DNA from: an uncultured Roseobacter sp.
Lineage (GTDB): Bacteria > Pseudomonadota > Alphaproteobacteria > Rhodobacterales > Rhodobacteraceae
Assembly (NCBI RefSeq): GCF_947488185.1
Contig: NZ_CANKYM010000003.1
Coordinates: 508,873 to 572,872, forward strand
DNA: 64,000 bases
Direction: 5' to 3'
Both the position numbers and the translations under genes were made by a program. Of this stretch, positions 46,313 through 52,994 are shown piece after piece (position 1 is the first letter of the stretch; each line of letters starts with the position of its first letter). The notes beneath the pieces are model-generated. The model saw nothing but the letters and a program-made list of their open reading frames with translations, searched no databases and was not told where the DNA came from.

Positions 46313-46435
46313 ATGGTGGACCTGACTGTAGAAGAATCGAACCGCTTGTTCGAGATTCTACAGGATTGGGAAAGTCAGCTTTCGCACTTTGATCTAGACG
46401 ATCTTAGGTGCGAAAATGACAATATCGCGCCATAA
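46313..46435 (+). CDS. Possible small acidic leader peptide before mobC
   Basis: A 40-codon frame encodes an acidic peptide (MVDLTVEESNRLFEILQDW then acidic residues, ending NIAP). It overlaps the first 20 bases of mobC. No strong ribosome site was seen. The composition looks protein-like, but the evidence is thin. Confidence 0.3.
   Translation: MVDLTVEESNRLFEILQDWESQLSHFDLDDLRCENDNIAP
46331..46415. promoter_or_regulatory. Inverted repeats upstream of mobC (operator or oriT candidate)
   Basis: An imperfect repeat (46331-46361, AGAATCGAAC with TTCGAGATTCT) is followed by a perfect 8-bp repeat, TTTCGCAC (46380-46387) and GTGCGAAA (46408-46415). The second ends at the mobC ATG and covers its ribosome site. 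Relaxosome proteins often bind such sites, both for autoregulation and at oriT. Confidence 0.4.
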
Positions 46436-46826
46436 TTTCAATAAGTTAGCCAAAAGCGGGCCTAAGAAGCGGGAAGCGCCGTTTTCGCTGCGTTTGACCT
46501 TTGAAGAACGTGCCAGGCTGGAAGAAGCGGCCAATGGCGTGCCTTTGGGGGCGTATATCAAGGCTGTTCTGTTCGATGGCGATCTGTCCAAGGTCCGGCG
46601 GCGCAATACCAAGCCTGTGGCCGATCATGAGGCTCTGGGGCGGGTATTGGCGTCTTTGGGCAGCTCGCGTTTATCCAACAACCTCAATCAGCTTGCACGG
46701 GCCGTAAACACCGGAACCCTGCCTGTTCACCCTGAAATAGAAGCCGAATTACGAGAAGCCTGCGCCGACATTGCGGCGATGCGGGGTGAACTACTGCGCG
46801 CGCTTGGATCGGATGGTGGCCCATGA
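46416..46826 (+). CDS. mobC: Relaxosome accessory protein MobC
   Basis: This 136-residue protein begins with a short basic tail and a ribbon-helix-helix-like fold (REAPFSLRLTFEERARLEEAANGVPLGAYIKAVLF). It then has a MobC-type helix (ASLGSSRLSNNLNQLARAVNTGTLPVHPE). MobC extends strand separation at oriT. The stop overlaps the relaxase ATG. Confidence 0.85.
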   Translation: MTISRHNFNKLAKSGPKKREAPFSLRLTFEERARLEEAANGVPLGAYIKAVLFDGDLSKVRRRNTKPVADHEALGRVLASLGSSRLSNNLNQLARAVNTGTLPVHPEIEAELREACADIAAMRGELLRALGSDGGP

Positions 46827-48127
46827 TCCTGAAAGGCAATGTGCGCGGCTCTGGCAAGGAACTCGCCCGGCATTTGATGAATGCCCGCGATAACGAGCAT
46901 GTCGAGCTACATGATCTGCGCGGCTTTGTGTCTGATGACATGCATGGCGCAATGCAGGAAAGCGAGGCCGTGGCGCGCGGAACGCGCTGCAAGAAGCCGT
47001 TCTTTTCCCTGAGCCTCAACCCACCAGAAAATGAGAATGTGCCAGTCGAGGCATTTGAATCGGCCATCGGCCAGATCGAAATCCAGCTCGGTCTGGAGAA
47101 CCAGCCCCGCGCCATCGTCTTTCACGAAAAGGAAGGCCGCAGGCATGCGCACTGCGTCTGGTCACGGATCGATGGCGAGCAGATGAAGGCTATCGACATG
47201 CCATTCTACAAGAACCGCCTGAATGATGTCTCGCGGGAGCTGTATCTGGAACATGGTTGGCGATTGCCGGACGGGTTTCGCGACAAGCGGAACCGTGATC
47301 CGCTCGCCTTTACGTTGGAAGAATGGCAGCAAGCCAAGCGTACCAAACAAGACCCCAAGCTCACAAAATCCCTGATCCGCGAATGCTGGAACGGCTCTGA
47401 TAATGCGCAAGCTTTTGAGGCAGCCTTGCAGGATAAGGGCCTCTGGCTCGCGCGCGGTGATAAACGCGGCTTTGTTGCGGTGGATTGGCGAGGTGAGGTT
47501 TATTCGCTCTCTCGCATGAGTGGTGCTAAGGCCAAAGACCTGAAAGCCCGCCTCGGTGATCCAAAAGAGCTGCTATCCACTAACGAAGCCAAGGCCAAGG
47601 TTGGGGGGCTTTTGACGCCCAAGCTTAAAGCCTGGGCGAAGGAAGAAGAGCAGAAAGCCCAAAAGACCAATCTCGCTGCGGAATTTCAACGTGAGCAGAT
47701 GGTGCAGCGCCACCGGAAAACTCGCGAAGACGCCAAACGCGTGCAAGAAGAGCGATGGCTGCGTGAGGAACGAACTCGTGCGGATCGCACGCCGAAGGGT
47801 ATTCGCGGCCTCTGGGGCTGGATCACCGGTAAGAACCGCCAAATCCGTCAGCAGAACGAGGCTGAAATTGCGCGTGCGCAAACCCGCGACCGTGCCGAAA
47901 AGCAGCAAGTTATTCAGCGGCAATTAGCTGAGCGGCGCAATCTGCAACGTCAGATCAAGCTTGCCCGCGAAAAACAACAGCAAAGACTGCAAGATCTGAA
48001 CCGCGCTGTTGCGGGCGCTATGAAGCTTGGCCGCGTACCAGAAAAGCAAGCGCAAGATCGAAGCCGAACCAAGCAGCGCGAGCGATCCCAGGAACCCAAT
48101 CGCGGCAATGATTTTAAACCAACCTAA
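46823..48127 (+). CDS. mobA: Relaxase/mobilization nuclease MobA-type
   Basis: The relaxase nicks oriT and pilots the strand in conjugation. The HUH metal motif is EGRRHAHCVWSRID (H108, H110; H101 just before), preceded by ARHLMNARDNEHVELHDLRGF. No tyrosine occurs in the first 128 residues, so the usual N-terminal Tyr nucleophile is absent. The C-terminal half (residues 250-430) is highly charged, Gln/Arg/Lys/Glu-rich and coiled-coil-like. 434 residues. ATGA overlap with mobC. Confidence 0.82.
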   Translation: MILKGNVRGSGKELARHLMNARDNEHVELHDLRGFVSDDMHGAMQESEAVARGTRCKKPFFSLSLNPPENENVPVEAFESAIGQIEIQLGLENQPRAIVFHEKEGRRHAHCVWSRIDGEQMKAIDMPFYKNRLNDVSRELYLEHGWRLPDGFRDKRNRDPLAFTLEEWQQAKRTKQDPKLTKSLIRECWNGSDNAQAFEAALQDKGLWLARGDKRGFVAVDWRGEVYSLSRMSGAKAKDLKARLGDPKELLSTNEAKAKVGGLLTPKLKAWAKEEEQKAQKTNLAAEFQREQMVQRHRKTREDAKRVQEERWLREERTRADRTPKGIRGLWGWITGKNRQIRQQNEAEIARAQTRDRAEKQQVIQRQLAERRNLQRQIKLAREKQQQRLQDLNRAVAGAMKLGRVPEKQAQDRSRTKQRERSQEPNRGNDFKPT

Positions 48128-48142
48128 GAAAAGGAGAATGCC

Positions 48143-48343
48143 ATGAGACATACACTCATGCTCAATCTAGATGAGGCGCATGCCCGTCAACTCGATGAGT
48201 TAAGCCGCCATTTTAAACTGGCGGCAGAGGATACGGTGCGCCTGTCCATTCGGCTTGCCCATGCCAATTACAAAAACAAGGCCGATGTGATGGTGCCGGA
48301 ATGCAAACCGCGCGGACCGTCGCGCAATGACGGCCCGTTTTAA
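48143..48343 (+). CDS. Small ribbon-helix-helix-like protein, copy 1
   Basis: This 66-residue protein begins MRHTLMLNLDEAHARQLDEL; the strand-helix-helix pattern (N-terminal beta strand, then two helices to LSIRLAH) resembles Arc/MetJ-type ribbon-helix-helix regulators. An AAGGAG site precedes the ATG. A second copy lies at 49673. Family not recognised; a DNA-binding role is inferred from the fold pattern. Confidence 0.65.
   Translation: MRHTLMLNLDEAHARQLDELSRHFKLAAEDTVRLSIRLAHANYKNKADVMVPECKPRGPSRNDGPF
48144..48343 (+). repeat. 200-bp diverged direct repeat, left copy
   Basis: Bases 48144-48343 align without gaps to 49725-49924 with 19 differences (about 90% identity). Most differences are silent third-codon changes. 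Cargo of about 1.4 kb lies between. Confidence 0.9.
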
Positions 48344-48344
48344 A

Positions 48345-48354
48345 GGGGGGGGGG
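48345..48354 (+). repeat. Run of ten G directly before a gene start
   Basis: The G10 tract lies between the stop of RHH copy 1 and a TTG start at 48362, in the position of a ribosome binding site. Such tracts can change length by slippage. Confidence 0.8.
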
Positions 48355-48361
48355 TGCGCAG

Positions 48362-48628
48362 TTGTATACGATTCCGAATGAGCCCCAGATTTGGGTGATC
48401 CCAATGTCGGCGGATGCCTATTTTGCAGCGTCGAATCTAGATGAAAATTGTGACCGGTGCGGTTTGGATATCTACGTGCAAGCGCAAATCATGCTTGATG
48501 CGGCCAGTGAATCGGATGAGAAACTTTGGGCGCAAGTTTGGGACTACGTTCAAGCCCTGACATATGGCTTATGTACCGAACCGAGACTCGTCGTGATCGA
48601 TGGCGGCTCTCAAGCATGGCGCTTCTAA
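48362..48628 (+). CDS. Hypothetical small protein with Cys pair
   Basis: This 88-residue protein from a TTG start (or 74 residues from ATG 48404) contains CDRCGLDIYVQAQIML near residue 30, a pair of cysteines that could bind metal. It is followed by acidic and Trp-rich helices (KLWAQVWDYVQALTYG). The G10 tract before it would serve as its ribosome site. No family recognised. Confidence 0.5.
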   Translation: MYTIPNEPQIWVIPMSADAYFAASNLDENCDRCGLDIYVQAQIMLDAASESDEKLWAQVWDYVQALTYGLCTEPRLVVIDGGSQAWRF

Positions 48629-48725
48629 TTTGATCCCCCCTGTCATTCGGTGAGCCGTCGTTCGCTGCGCAGCGCATGAATTCACACAGAGCGGACTTTA
48701 TTGCCGTTCAGATCAGATGTTGCTG

Positions 48726-49466
48726 TCAGCTACTTCGCCAATTTTTAGGGGCCAAACGAGAATTTCCATCAAAGTGAAATCCCCCATCAGGCTCTAACAA
48801 GTCTGCCGATAGCTGAATAATTTGGTCCGTGTCAGCAGTTGTCAACGCGGCGTCGAAGGCTGAACTAAATCGCTTTGCGAATTCCGGGGCGATAGCAGCC
48901 AGTTTCCGGGGAATAGATTTGCCCTTGGCCGCCCAAATGCCTCTTGAACGGAAATAATGGTTTGCCATGGCAGGGTAAAGATACATGAGTGTCGCATGGA
49001 GCTCATGAACAGACCGGGGCGAACGGATGTCATCGACTAAATCAGTAATTGCATAGCGTGAATTATTCCTGTCCACATCAGTCCAGACCGGTGGGCCTTC
49101 GTCCAGAATTGTTCGTGCCAGTGTTTTGATTTCAGTTGTGGTTTTGTTTGGTTGGGACACCTCGACCCCATCTGCCACCATGTCAGGTAGAGATGGGACG
49201 CCTGAAGGACGGTCAACTTTTCGAAAAAAGTAATCTAACGTTTTCGGATCATGAATGAAGGCTTCAACGGGCCAGCCGTCGTGAAAGAAAGATTCTCGGC
49301 GCGCCTGATCAAGCAGGTCATAGACGATGATTAAGTCCAGATCAGAATGTTGCGTAGCTTCACCACGAACGACGGACCCAGCAAGCAGAACCACGGTAGC
49401 ATCGGCGTAGTGCTCCGCGTAGATTTCTGATGCCGTTTTGAGCGCCTTCTCCAAACTCACCTTCAA
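48726..49466 (-). CDS. Nucleotidyltransferase-domain protein
   Basis: This 246-residue protein has a Pol-beta-type motif GSVVRGEATQHSDLDLIIV (G30, S31, D42, D44), the pattern of the ANT and MNT nucleotidyltransferases. A helical C-terminal part follows (LHATLMYLYPAMANHYF). Such proteins can adenylylate drugs, proteins or tRNA (MenA-like toxins). Nothing in the context selects among these. Lower GC than the core chromosome. It lies inside the region flanked by the 200-bp repeats, on the opposite strand. Confidence 0.65.
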   Translation of the reverse strand: MKVSLEKALKTASEIYAEHYADATVVLLAGSVVRGEATQHSDLDLIIVYDLLDQARRESFFHDGWPVEAFIHDPKTLDYFFRKVDRPSGVPSLPDMVADGVEVSQPNKTTTEIKTLARTILDEGPPVWTDVDRNNSRYAITDLVDDIRSPRSVHELHATLMYLYPAMANHYFRSRGIWAAKGKSIPRKLAAIAPEFAKRFSSAFDAALTTADTDQIIQLSADLLEPDGGFHFDGNSRLAPKNWRSS

Positions 49467-49647
49467 AGCCTGCCTTCACAAAAATTTCGGACCTCAACCA
49501 GTTCCCCGTGTCAATATTTTATCACGACAGAATTGCTGGCACTATGGGCTCAAAGCAGAAAGTTATCATTCATCAACATATATGGTGGAAGGCTGACCGA
49601 GCGCTGAGATTGTTGTAGGCTTTAGGTCAAACCGAATTGATGCCGTT

Positions 49648-49726
49648 GTGAATAAGGACATATTGAAGGGATATGAGGATGCAGCGCCCGATTTGGTCGA
49701 GAGATTCGAGAAAATCTCCTCGGCTG
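49648..49726 (+). pseudogene. 5' fragment of a class I SAM methyltransferase gene
   Basis: In frame with a GTG at 49648 the sequence reads like the N-terminus of a class I methyltransferase (KDILKGYEDAAPDLVERFE), then breaks at the edge of the 200-bp repeat (about 49725). After that the frame reads into the repeat and stops. This marks a recombination junction. Confidence 0.4.
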
Positions 49727-49924
49727 AGACACACACTCATGCTCAATTTAGATGAGGCGCATGCCCGTCAACTCGACGAGTTAAGTCGCCATTTCAAACT
49801 GGCGGCAGAAGATACAGTGCGCCTGTCTATCCGTCTTGCCCATACCAATCACAAAAATAAGGCCGATGTGATGGTGCCTGAACTCAAGCCGCGCGGACCT
49901 TCGCGCAATGACGGCCCGTTTTAG
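49673..49924 (+). CDS. Small ribbon-helix-helix-like protein, copy 2
   Basis: This copy matches copy 1 at 63 of 66 positions (A-to-T, Y-to-H and C-to-L changes) but the ATG of copy 1 is CTG here. Possible starts are ATG 49673 or 49679 (17-19 extra residues; 49679 is about 8 bases from GAAGGG), or an internal ATG at 49740. The purifying pattern of differences argues that the protein has been maintained. Confidence 0.55.
   Translation: MRMQRPIWSRDSRKSPRLRHTLMLNLDEAHARQLDELSRHFKLAAEDTVRLSIRLAHTNHKNKADVMVPELKPRGPSRNDGPF
49725..49924 (+). repeat. 200-bp diverged direct repeat, right copy
   Basis: Right partner of 48144-48343; same length, no indels, 19 substitutions. Its left edge abuts the methyltransferase gene fragment. 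Confidence 0.9.
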
Positions 49925-50039
49925 AAGGTCTTGCTACTCTGATCTGATGGCGAAGAATTAGCGTTTGTGAAATTTGACAGATCGACAAGCAAAGTGCTAT
50001 TTTCATTCATTTTTTTAACCAGTAATTGGAGTATCGGTC

Positions 50040-50228
50040 ATGAGTTCAAAGGAGAAGCGCAATGAAAAACTTAAGGAAGCGGGAGCCATAACAGCGCTGT
50101 TTATTACGGTAGCGTCGGTTCTGGGTGCTTCTCAGTATCTGGCGTACCAATATTTTTATCCTGCGGAGCAGGCAGAAGAGGCTCAACAACAGAAGGTTCA
50201 GGATCAGCCATCTGTGAAACATCCGTAG
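50040..50228 (+). CDS. Small single-pass membrane protein
   Basis: This 62-residue protein begins with a charged N-terminus (MSSKEKRNEKLKEAG), has one hydrophobic helix (AITALFITVASVLGAS) and a Gln/Glu-rich tail. A TTGGAG ribosome site is about 7 bases from the ATG. It overlaps the 3' end of the opposite-strand gene at 50104-50228 by 125 bases. No family recognised. Confidence 0.45.
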   Translation: MSSKEKRNEKLKEAGAITALFITVASVLGASQYLAYQYFYPAEQAEEAQQQKVQDQPSVKHP

Positions 50229-50757
50229 CGTATGGGCTAAGTACAGCGATTGGGAATGAACCCAACGTTACTAAAAAAACCAGCAAGACCAGCGAAGCAA
50301 AGTCGGGCCTAAAGCCCCTCATGGGCAAGCCATCTTTTGCTCTTCGTCTGAATTCCTTAGAATTTGGAGGCTCCCCCTGATTACCTGAGATGTGGTTTCT
50401 CCATTCTTCTTGCGCGATCTTGCAAATTTTCGCACATATACTTTGCTCTTTTTGAAGAAGTGCATTTATGACGTAGATGAGTGCAAATACGATCACAATG
50501 AATACCATCGATATTCTGATCTTATCGTTCGTGACTGCAAAGGCAGACACAACCGCGAGAGCAATCGTCGCTGGTGCGTAGGCAATTCTGGCTCTCATAG
50601 TTCCAAAATACCTGTAATGGCCCATGTTTTCCTTGTAGATTTCTTTGCACATCTCCGCTGAAATCTTTGAAGCAGGGTTCGTAATACCATTAGCTCCGCC
50701 CAGCGCTGTATCATCAGGCTCCTCGTTTTGGTTGTTGTCCGAAGGCATTGGCCGCAC
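50104..50757 (-). CDS. Multi-helix membrane protein of unknown function
   Basis: This 217-residue protein has a soluble N-terminus, two hydrophobic helices near residues 60-100 (IAYAPATIALAVVSAFAV and ISMVFIVIVFALIYVINAL), a charged linker, and a third near residue 160 (FASLVLLVFLVTLGSFPIAVL). The first two helices with a helical linker resemble the style of 2TM effector or SLATT-type proteins, but I cannot assign it. A proline/acidic C-terminal tail lies where it overlaps the plus-strand gene. Confidence 0.5.
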   Translation of the reverse strand: MRPMPSDNNQNEEPDDTALGGANGITNPASKISAEMCKEIYKENMGHYRYFGTMRARIAYAPATIALAVVSAFAVTNDKIRISMVFIVIVFALIYVINALLQKEQSICAKICKIAQEEWRNHISGNQGEPPNSKEFRRRAKDGLPMRGFRPDFASLVLLVFLVTLGSFPIAVLSPYATDVSQMADPEPSVVEPLLPAPQDKNIGTPDTEKHPEPTLP

Positions 50758-50982
50758 TCCATCTGATTTTGACTGGGCTATTTGTTGCTACCATAAACGA
50801 CGACCAGTGCTTTTCAGTCCAATTTTCTCACATCACCCTAGAATTATAGCTTGCACCAGTCGAAATCTGTCGTGAACTGACTGAAGCTATCAAGCGTGAC
50901 GTTTCTAATGTGATCTTCCCTGTTTCGGTGGTGACCGCCGATCCATGCGGAACCTTCACAACCCGATGATTATGTGTGGTCC

Positions 50983-51030
50983 GGGGCCGAAAGGCTCCGA
51001 TGGTCGGGGCCTCCTGAGAAAAACAGGAGG
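50983..51030 (+). promoter_or_regulatory. 5' leader with GNRA hairpin and Shine-Dalgarno-masking hairpin
   Basis: GGGGCC-GAAA-GGCTCC (50983-50998) is a stable tetraloop hairpin. CCTCCTG (51010-51016) pairs with CAGGAGG (51024-51030) over loop AGAAAAA. The second arm is the ribosome site of the 57-residue gene at 51036, so its translation is likely masked until the stem opens. Confidence 0.6.
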
Positions 51031-51035
51031 ATCAC

Positions 51036-51209
51036 ATGAAACTGGTCACACGTTTTCAAGCCGCCGCACTTAGCACCGCCGAATTGCGCGGTCTGCTGCG
51101 CAAGGCTTTCAATGCTGCGGCAACTCGGCCTCAACATTCGCAAGAACGCGACAATGCGCTGGCGTCCATTGAGACGATCCGCGCTGAACTTGCTTCGAGA
51201 TCGCCATGA
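51036..51209 (+). CDS. Small protein (57 residues), leader-controlled
   Basis: The ATG at 51036 follows CAGGAGG by 5 bases. The peptide begins MKLVTRFQAAALSTAELRGL, is helical and amphipathic, and ends ELASRSP. A strong terminator follows within 12 bases. The masking hairpin is listed separately. No family is certain, but small proteins of this kind occur beside ArdC genes on alphaproteobacterial plasmids. Confidence 0.65.
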   Translation: MKLVTRFQAAALSTAELRGLLRKAFNAAATRPQHSQERDNALASIETIRAELASRSP

Positions 51210-51220
51210 TCTTGCGAAGC

Positions 51221-51252
51221 ACGCGCCCGCCAGATGGCGGGCGCGTTTTTTT
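51221..51252 (+). terminator. Strong intrinsic terminator
   Basis: ACGCGCCCGCC (51221-51231) pairs with GGCGGGCGCGT (51236-51246) over AGAT, followed by TTTTTTT. It ends the 57-residue gene. The minus-strand gene ends at 51254. Confidence 0.92.
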
Positions 51253-51253
51253 G

Positions 51254-51514
51254 TTAAAACAATGACATCTGCGCGCCGTTCCATCCGGTGCGCCCCGCCT
51301 CGTGATCGAGCCACTTGGTAACAAATAGGACTGCGCCGCCATGCGCATTGACCGTGCCCGTGGGAATGAAGTTGGAACGATAGCCAGTGTCAGAAACCGG
51401 CAGCGACAGACGCTTGTCAAAATGCAGTTCGATATGATCGACCAAGCCGAATTTGTCCGGCGTGTAAGTAATCTCAATCTCGATATTGCGCCATGTGATG
51501 TTGTGATTTTTCAT
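51254..51514 (-). CDS. Hypothetical protein downstream of ardC
   Basis: This 86-residue protein begins MKNHNITWRNIEIEITYTP, has a beta-rich centre (VDHIELHFDKRLSLPVSDTG) and ends in an aromatic tail, NGAQMSLF. A strong AAAGGAGG site precedes the ATG. It follows the ardC gene by 31 bases on the same strand and may be cotranscribed. No family recognised. Confidence 0.6.
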   Translation of the reverse strand: MKNHNITWRNIEIEITYTPDKFGLVDHIELHFDKRLSLPVSDTGYRSNFIPTGTVNAHGGAVLFVTKWLDHEAGRTGWNGAQMSLF

Positions 51515-51545
51515 GATCTTATCCTCCTTTGGCCGGAGCCGCCGC

Positions 51546-52460
51546 TTACGCGGCAACTCCTTCTGCTTGCTTGGGTTGCTCTTCTGCCAAGGGTTGGAGG
51601 CTGTGCAGGTAGTCTGCTGCGCGCTGCGCATGGGCTGCGGCGCTAAAGATCGCGCGCTTGTCGTTTTTCAGGACCTTGAGCCAGCTTTGAATATAGGCTG
51701 CGTAATCTGTGCCGGGCTCCGGTGTTAGTGCCAGATCAGCACAAAGAAAGGCCGCGCCCAATTCAGCCACAAGCTCTTCTCTGGCATAACCTTCATCACC
51801 CCATTTCTTGCGCCCGAACTCACGATCCAAACGGCTCTTGTGCTTCGTCCAGTGGGTCAGCTCATGCGCCAAGGTCGCATAATAGGATTCAGGGCTGCGG
51901 AACGCCTGAAAGCTCGGCATTTGCACATGATCGCTTGCGCCGCTGTAATAAGCCTTGGCTCCACCGTCTCGGATATCAGCGCCCAATGCGTCAAAAAACC
52001 TATCGGCATGATCAATCCTCTGAGCGGGGGCGATCACTTGCGGCGGCTTGGCATAGTAGTGTTCGGGCAAACCTTCGATCTGCTCTACATTGAACACGCT
52101 GTAGCCCTTCATGAAGGGGATTTTCCGCTCTTCTTCCTCGCCGTTTTCCTGTTCTTCGGTTTTGGTGATGGTGTTGGCATACACCACCAAATTGCCGCGC
52201 TCGCCCTTTTTCACATGCGCGCCCATCTGTTTTGCTTGTTTGAAGGTCATCCAATGCGGTGAAACAAACCCGCAATCCACGGCTGCGCCCCAAAGCATCA
52301 GCACATTGATACCGTTGTAAGGTTGCCCGTTATGCCGCAAGGGCTTGATAATCCGCCCATCCGTGTTGCCAGCGCTCCACGGTTTGAGCCATGTCAGCTC
52401 GCCCTGTTTTAGATCGGCAATAATCTTGTTTGTTACTTTCTGATAAATGTCCTTTTTCAT
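51546..52460 (-). CDS. ardC: ArdC family antirestriction/zincin metallopeptidase-like protein
   Basis: This 304-residue protein has an N-terminal single-strand-DNA-binding ArdC domain (MKKDIYQKVTNKIIADLKQG; YNGINVLMLWGAA). The C-terminal zincin-like domain has the motif TLAHELTHWTKH and a downstream E (YAREELVAELGAAFLC). ArdC proteins protect incoming plasmid DNA from type I restriction. It fits a mobilizable element carrying mobC and a relaxase. Confidence 0.85.
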   Translation of the reverse strand: MKKDIYQKVTNKIIADLKQGELTWLKPWSAGNTDGRIIKPLRHNGQPYNGINVLMLWGAAVDCGFVSPHWMTFKQAKQMGAHVKKGERGNLVVYANTITKTEEQENGEEEERKIPFMKGYSVFNVEQIEGLPEHYYAKPPQVIAPAQRIDHADRFFDALGADIRDGGAKAYYSGASDHVQMPSFQAFRSPESYYATLAHELTHWTKHKSRLDREFGRKKWGDEGYAREELVAELGAAFLCADLALTPEPGTDYAAYIQSWLKVLKNDKRAIFSAAAHAQRAADYLHSLQPLAEEQPKQAEGVAA

Positions 52461-52994
52461 TGGTCTTTTCCCTTCATTGGATAGTCAGTTGCGCATGCAA
52501 CTGGACTAGGCCTGTGCCAATGAGCAGGGGGATGGCCGTCAATGATCCGCGAAGGCGCGAGGGGGATCGCCCGCCCTGCACGACCAAAGGGAGGAAGGAC
52601 GGGGATACGCGCCAAAGCGCGCCCAACAGGGCGCTTGGGTCTTGATGGTCAGGGGCTGCAAGCCCCAAACAAAAGGAGAGAAGTGTCAGTCCATCAGGAC
52701 TGGCGATAGATGCGCAAGGGATGGAAGCCGAATGGCTGAGACCGACGAATGCGGGCTCAGTTCACGAAAGCCAGGCCCAGCAGGGTGCGCAAAGGATGCA
52801 CTTCTACCCAAAACATGTTGAGAGACCGCCTTGTCAGGGCAGCATGCACCATCCATGATGTTAGGGACGACTCTGGAACGACTCATCCGAACGTGCTGTC
52901 GAAAAAATCAATACCAGCAAGAATATAGATGGGTTATAATGATCTATAGACAATAAACCAAAGCTGGTAAAAATCCGGCACAGGCAAACGTAAC
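52461..52994. other. 534-bp gene-free segment with a row of hairpins
   Basis: No convincing gene. It contains perfect stems: CAGTTGC/GCAACTG (52486-52503), GCGCCC/GGGCGC (52619-52634, AACA loop), GGGGCT/AGCCCC (52652-52666) and CAGTCC/GGACTG (52687-52702, ATCA loop). The last 100 bases (52890-52994) are AT-rich and probably hold the AAA gene promoter. The row of small stem-loops suggests a structured RNA or a plasmid origin or transfer region. Confidence 0.5.
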
